DNA of 64,000 nt from positions 124,001 through 188,000 of the forward strand of contig NZ_BBQI01000012.1 of the NCBI RefSeq assembly GCF_001652915.1, written 5' to 3'. This DNA comes from Cupriavidus sp. D384. GTDB taxonomy: Bacteria > Pseudomonadota > Gammaproteobacteria > Burkholderiales > Burkholderiaceae. Positions 60,708 to 64,000 of this stretch are shown here, one piece after another. The position numbers were made by a program, and so were the translations under genes. The notes under the pieces are model-generated. The model had not been told where the DNA came from and made no database searches. It saw only the letters and a program-made list of their open reading frames with translations. Each line of letters opens with the position of its first letter. The first letter of the stretch is position 1.

Positions 60708-61944
60708 GGTAAGGCTCCAGGACAATGTCGTGCTTGACCTGAACCATCATCTTTTGGCCAGGCTCGGTGGTGATCGTCGGCCGAATGTTCTGGTTGCGGT
60801 TCAGGATCGTCTGTGCGGTTTGCGTGGCCACCTGACCCGCCGCGTTCCCGTATGCCACCAGGCCCGCCGGTCCGACCGTCGTCGTGGTGGGGTTGTCGTT
60901 GAAGCGCAACGACAGAGCGCCGATCACGAGCGCGCCGCCGAAGATCTTGAGGAAGTGGTTGTTGACATCACCAGTGTTGCCAGCGGTTCCGTCGGGGTCC
61001 GCGCCCTGCATACCCATGAGCGGCACGGTCTTTCCGTTCGGCAGTTGCATGCGGACGAAGGCCGTCAGAATCCGCTCCTGACCCACCGCGATGTCCGCGC
61101 TGTACATGCCCACCAGGGTCGTGCCGGCCGGGATGATCTTGCAGGTGCCCTTGACCGTGTCGTAGACGTCCTGCGATACCGTCGCGCGAAACTCGCCCGG
61201 CTTGTCCGAGTTAAGGCCGCCCGCGAAGTTGGCGGGGATAATGAAGCCGCGGCTCAGCGTACAGCGCGGCGGCTTGCCGTCGAATCCGGTTCTCAGCGTG
61301 TTCATGCTCCCGGCATCCCGCAGAAACTGGCGATCGGCCGAGGCCGGCTGCGGAGCGACGCCGTCAGGATTGACACCGGCTGCATTGGCAGCCGCAGCCT
61401 TCGCAGCGACCGCCTGCTGAATCGCGCGCATCTGCGCAGGGTCCGTCACGTCTGCGAGGCCTGCAGGCTGCTTTACCTGCGCGACCTGCGATTTGCGCGT
61501 GCCGCTCTTGAATACCGATGAGGTGAAGAGGTCGTCTTCCGCGTTTTTCTTCGCGTCCGCGGCCCCGCCCATGGACTTCGCCGGGGCGGTAAGGTCGCCG
61601 GCAGTCATGACCGGCGCTTTGGTGTCAGCTGGGATGGCTTGCTTGCGCTGCTTGTCGGATTCTTCGCGTGCCTTTTCTGCTTGCGCACGGATGGCGGCTT
61701 CGAGACTTTGCCCGTTGTCCGCACTGCCGGCGCGCTGCTTGATCTGGTCGGCGCGTGCCTGTTCCGCCTTAGCATCGAGCTGCTCATCTGACACCGTTTG
61801 GAAGTAGTATCCCAAGGCGCCGACCATCAGTGCCGCCACACCACCCAAGGCAAGCACGACGTTGCGCGGAAGCTTGCCCTTCACGGTGCGCTCCTGTGCT
61901 TCGGTCACGTCGGTGACGTTCTCCGCTTTCTGCTTGCCGCGCAT
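60700..61944 (-). CDS. virB10: VirB10/TrbI-family type IV secretion core protein
   Basis: A 414-residue bitopic protein. A cytoplasmic N-terminus is followed by one helix (NVVLALGGVAALMVGALGYYF), a long Ala/Lys/Gln-rich periplasmic linker and the C-terminal TrbI domain with RGFIIPANF, CKIIPAGTTLVGMY and the antenna-like GALVIGALSLRF. It spans the envelope and links the inner-membrane machinery to the outer pore. The start overlaps the virB9 stop as TGATG. Confidence 0.9.
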   Translation of the reverse strand: MRGKQKAENVTDVTEAQERTVKGKLPRNVVLALGGVAALMVGALGYYFQTVSDEQLDAKAEQARADQIKQRAGSADNGQSLEAAIRAQAEKAREESDKQRKQAIPADTKAPVMTAGDLTAPAKSMGGAADAKKNAEDDLFTSSVFKSGTRKSQVAQVKQPAGLADVTDPAQMRAIQQAVAAKAAAANAAGVNPDGVAPQPASADRQFLRDAGSMNTLRTGFDGKPPRCTLSRGFIIPANFAGGLNSDKPGEFRATVSQDVYDTVKGTCKIIPAGTTLVGMYSADIAVGQERILTAFVRMQLPNGKTVPLMGMQGADPDGTAGNTGDVNNHFLKIFGGALVIGALSLRFNDNPTTTTVGPAGLVAYGNAAGQVATQTAQTILNRNQNIRPTITTEPGQKMMVQVKHDIVLEPYRD

Positions 61945-62852
61945 CAGAACAGCCCCAGGATGCGACGGCGGCCGCGTTCGATCTTCACTTCATCGTCGCC
62001 CGAGCGCAGCACGACCGTGTCGGCCAATCGTTGCACCACCAGATACCCACCGCGCCGGATGGCATTGACGACCACGAAATCACTGCCGTCCTTGATGAAC
62101 GCAACCGGCCAGTTCTGCAGTGCTGCGTTGGGCAGGCGCAGCCACAGCGCCTTGCCGTCGTCGAAGGCCGTTTCCGGCTTGAAGCTGGCACTTCCCGAGA
62201 TTGCATACTCGAAATTGAGCTGGTCAGGCGAAACGCCAACGGCATCGGGACTGCGCGACACGTCCGGCTCGCTTGCCTTTGCTTCGTCCGAGGCGTCCGC
62301 ACGTGCGTCATTGCGCGCCTTCACCTTGGCGGAGATTAACGTCGGCACCTTGAAGCGCACCTTCTGGTAGAAGATGCCGCCGAGGGGCGAGGATACGAGC
62401 GTGAATTCGTAGCTTCGCTTGTTGGTATTGACCGACAGCGTATTCACCAGGCCGGCCGCCTGCGGCTTGACGTACAGGTGATTGGCACCGTCCGTGTCGT
62501 AGTCCCAGCGGACGTTCTCGCCCCAGGCCGGGTCGCCGACGATTTGCTCGTCGTCCGGGAATTCGATCGTCGTGATCTTCAGCGGAGCACTAAGCACGCG
62601 GAAGATCTGGTCACGACTGTAGGTGAAGACAACCAGGCGAGAGTCGCCCGGCAAAGCGATGGGATCAACGCCGCCGTTAAACGGATTCGCCGGATTCATC
62701 GCATCGCTGAGGTCGCCAATACCGAGACCGGCCATGCCAGCGCCGGTACGACGAGTCTTGTCGGCGGCGTGACTGTCCGGTGCGGAAAGCATCAAAGCCA
62801 TGCAAAGGGCGATGGCCAGAGGGATGAACCGGGAGGGGGTACGAGCTTCCAT
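61944..62852 (-). CDS. virB9: VirB9/TrbG-family type IV secretion core protein
   Basis: A 302-residue exported protein. The signal ends near APDSHA and the N-domain has SRLVVFTYSRDQIFRVL, IEFPDDEQIVGD and NHLYVKPQAAGLVNTLSV. The C-domain is typical (FDDGKALWLRLP, DFVVVNAIRRGGYLVVQRL). It forms the outer-membrane core with VirB10. No VirB7 lipoprotein gene was noticed. Confidence 0.9.
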   Translation of the reverse strand: MEARTPSRFIPLAIALCMALMLSAPDSHAADKTRRTGAGMAGLGIGDLSDAMNPANPFNGGVDPIALPGDSRLVVFTYSRDQIFRVLSAPLKITTIEFPDDEQIVGDPAWGENVRWDYDTDGANHLYVKPQAAGLVNTLSVNTNKRSYEFTLVSSPLGGIFYQKVRFKVPTLISAKVKARNDARADASDEAKASEPDVSRSPDAVGVSPDQLNFEYAISGSASFKPETAFDDGKALWLRLPNAALQNWPVAFIKDGSDFVVVNAIRRGGYLVVQRLADTVVLRSGDDEVKIERGRRRILGLF

Positions 62853-62869
62853 GGGCGTATGCGCGACGA

Positions 62870-63577
62870 TCAGGCCGCCGATTTCTGAATGCTGAAAAAG
62901 ATCGGGTACACCCCGAACGGGTTGGTACCGAGAACCGCCTCCTTATCCGCAGGCTTGGTCTGGTACCGGAACGTGATGGTGTAGCGCTGCTTGCGCGGCT
63001 TGTAGCCGTCTTCCGTCGTCGTGGTGACAAACTCGACCACCACCGTGCTATCCGGCAGGCTCGCGATATTGGTGAACTTCGGCTCTCGCGTGAGCGTGGG
63101 CGAGGACATGACTTGCCGGAACGGCTCGTCCTCTTGTACCCACGCGTTGAATTGGTCCTTGGCGGCACCCAGCATCTGCTCACGTACGGAACGCAGGTTC
63201 GCAGCCATGCGCGACGACTCGATCTGCGGCGTCAGGATGGGCTCGATCGTGAACCAGCGTTGCACCAGGTCCTTAAGCGCCGTCTGCACCTGGCGCTCGT
63301 CCGGACGAAAGGCCTCGAGTTCTCGGGTGATGGGCTTACCCGTGACATCGGACGACACACCGACTACCTTCACAACAGACGGGGGCGGCTCCCGCGTGAG
63401 TATCGCCGACACGGCAATGATGCCGAGGCCCACCGTTGCCAGCTTCCAATGATTGCGATCCACACTGATACGCGTGGTGCGGTCGAAGATCGCTTGCTCC
63501 GGGCTTTCATTGCCGTACATCCCCGGCGCAACGGTCAGGGGCTTGGCTTTGTCGGCGGGCTTTCGGAAGAAGGGCAT
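62870..63577 (-). CDS. virB8: VirB8-family type IV secretion core protein
   Basis: A 235-residue bitopic protein. A short cytoplasmic tail and one helix (WKLATVGLGIIAVSAIL) precede a periplasmic NTF2-like domain with VQRWFTIEP, LPDSTVVVEFVTTT and YTITFRYQTKP. The length is typical. It is the first gene of the 15-gene operon; the ATG at 63577 is preferred to the longer frame, whose extension is not VirB8-like. Confidence 0.9.
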   Translation of the reverse strand: MPFFRKPADKAKPLTVAPGMYGNESPEQAIFDRTTRISVDRNHWKLATVGLGIIAVSAILTREPPPSVVKVVGVSSDVTGKPITRELEAFRPDERQVQTALKDLVQRWFTIEPILTPQIESSRMAANLRSVREQMLGAAKDQFNAWVQEDEPFRQVMSSPTLTREPKFTNIASLPDSTVVVEFVTTTTEDGYKPRKQRYTITFRYQTKPADKEAVLGTNPFGVYPIFFSIQKSAA

Positions 63578-63637
63578 GCTGCGGCGGTCCAGTGGGATGC
63601 CGCCAATTGAAACAGCGAATCGCGCTCGGTTTGTCTC

Positions 63638-63665
63638 GAAAGCTATGCCAATTTGCTGAGCTTTC
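63638..63665. repeat. GAAAGCTATG-N10-GAGCTTTC inverted element, copy 2
   Basis: GAAAGCTATG at 63638 and GAGCTTTC at 63658, with TTGC in the centre, identical in spacing to 43352-43379. A partial copy, GAAAGCTATC, lies near 63908. It sits about 60 bases upstream of virB8, within the likely promoter. Confidence 0.65.
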
Positions 63666-63830
63666 CATCTTTTTGCGCGAGGCCTCCTTTCACGCTCTCG
63701 CATGAGTCATCGCGATCGATGAGCAGGCGGTGGAACGCGCATGTCGGGACGGCAGTTGGCCTCGGGCAGGTGAATGGGGTATCGACAGGCTTGAAACGCG
63801 AATACTCGGGATTTGACCGTGCGATTCGCG

Positions 63831-63856
63831 GTTTTTGAAAGGAACATGTTCCTTCG
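63831..63856 (+). repeat. GGAACATGTTCC palindromic repeat, copy 3
   Basis: GTTTTTGAAAGGAACATGTTCCTTCG, the most regular of the three copies, about 250 bases upstream of virB8. No gene was recognised between 63666 and the window end. Confidence 0.7.
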
Positions 63857-64000
63857 GCGGCACGGACGGTTAGTTCTCGGAGAACGTGGGACGAAAGCGA
63901 TTTTGTCGAAAGCTATCGAAAATCGACCATCTTTCGCCGCCTCTCTTACCCAATTGCCCGCCAACAATAGCGGGCATGGAATCCCTCGCTAACAACCACC

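Noticed and set aside
63976..64000. ATG near the right edge as start of a divergent gene
   Set aside because: Only 25 bases remain and no ribosome site precedes it; cannot be supported.
1..64000. CRISPR array, tRNA or rRNA genes
   Set aside because: No regularly spaced identical repeats and no recognisable tRNA or rRNA sequence found by reading; a dedicated RNA search would be decisive.

Overview
The window is GC-rich, densely coded DNA of a betaproteobacterium, most likely a Burkholderiales member of the Cupriavidus/Ralstonia type. This is inferred from a Bug-family receptor beside acyl-CoA genes, the style of the tyrosine recombinases and an R64-like thin-pilus locus. No tRNA, rRNA or CRISPR array was seen.

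Region 1 (1-11.9 kb) is a chromosomal-type catabolic cluster for an unidentified organic acid. A leftward operon encodes an NDP-forming acyl-CoA synthetase, an iron-sulfur flavoprotein reductase, two crotonase-fold enzymes and a Bug solute receptor cut by the window edge. A rightward pair encodes a cupin-like protein and a FadB-like fusion enzyme. A second leftward operon encodes an MHS-type permease and an amidohydrolase. Both leftward promoters have the same layout: TTGACG-N17-TACAGT with an upstream GTTCCA-N5-TGGAAC-type palindrome. That suggests one IclR-type regulator, not encoded here.

Region 2 (12-18 kb) is a patchwork: a short tyrosine recombinase, two paralogous lipoprotein genes each preceded by a conserved 3' gene remnant, a SAM methyltransferase, a small lipoprotein and an M30-like zinc peptidase lipoprotein. 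It ends in a strong leftward terminator and a group of stem-loops.

Region 3 (18-64 kb) looks like the backbone of a conjugative plasmid or integrative conjugative element. In order it carries: a leftward accessory operon with a DNA methylase-helicase fusion and two paralogous pairs of unknown proteins; a rightward operon with a UvrD-like helicase, a DUF1173 protein and a small FtsK-gamma-like protein; a rightward operon with a Gp37/Gp68-family protein, a TSPPY DNA methyltransferase and a Lar-like protein; a secreted nuclease; an HU protein; an integrase with a Fis-type tail; a ParM/StbA partition locus with upstream repeats; a primase/SSB operon; a coiled-coil protein followed by an unusual FlhD/FlhC-like activator; small membrane and zinc-ribbon proteins; and a 15-gene leftward operon joining a VirB8/VirB9/VirB10 core to a complete R64-type thin-pilus set ending in PilV. 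Relaxase, coupling protein, VirB4, VirB6, prepilin peptidase and replication initiator are not in the window.

The rightward transcription units of region 3 share an atypical promoter-like sequence, CTTGACW-N15-TAGGNT, seen at least six times. Two further repeat families lie beside the FlhDC-like operon and the secretion/pilus operon. The most novel item is the 44.7-45.9 kb gene: one polypeptide that appears to carry FlhD-like sequence (one clear copy and one possible copy) fused to a FlhC-like half with its four zinc cysteines. It is a candidate single-chain master activator of element transfer, analogous to SetCD of SXT-type elements.
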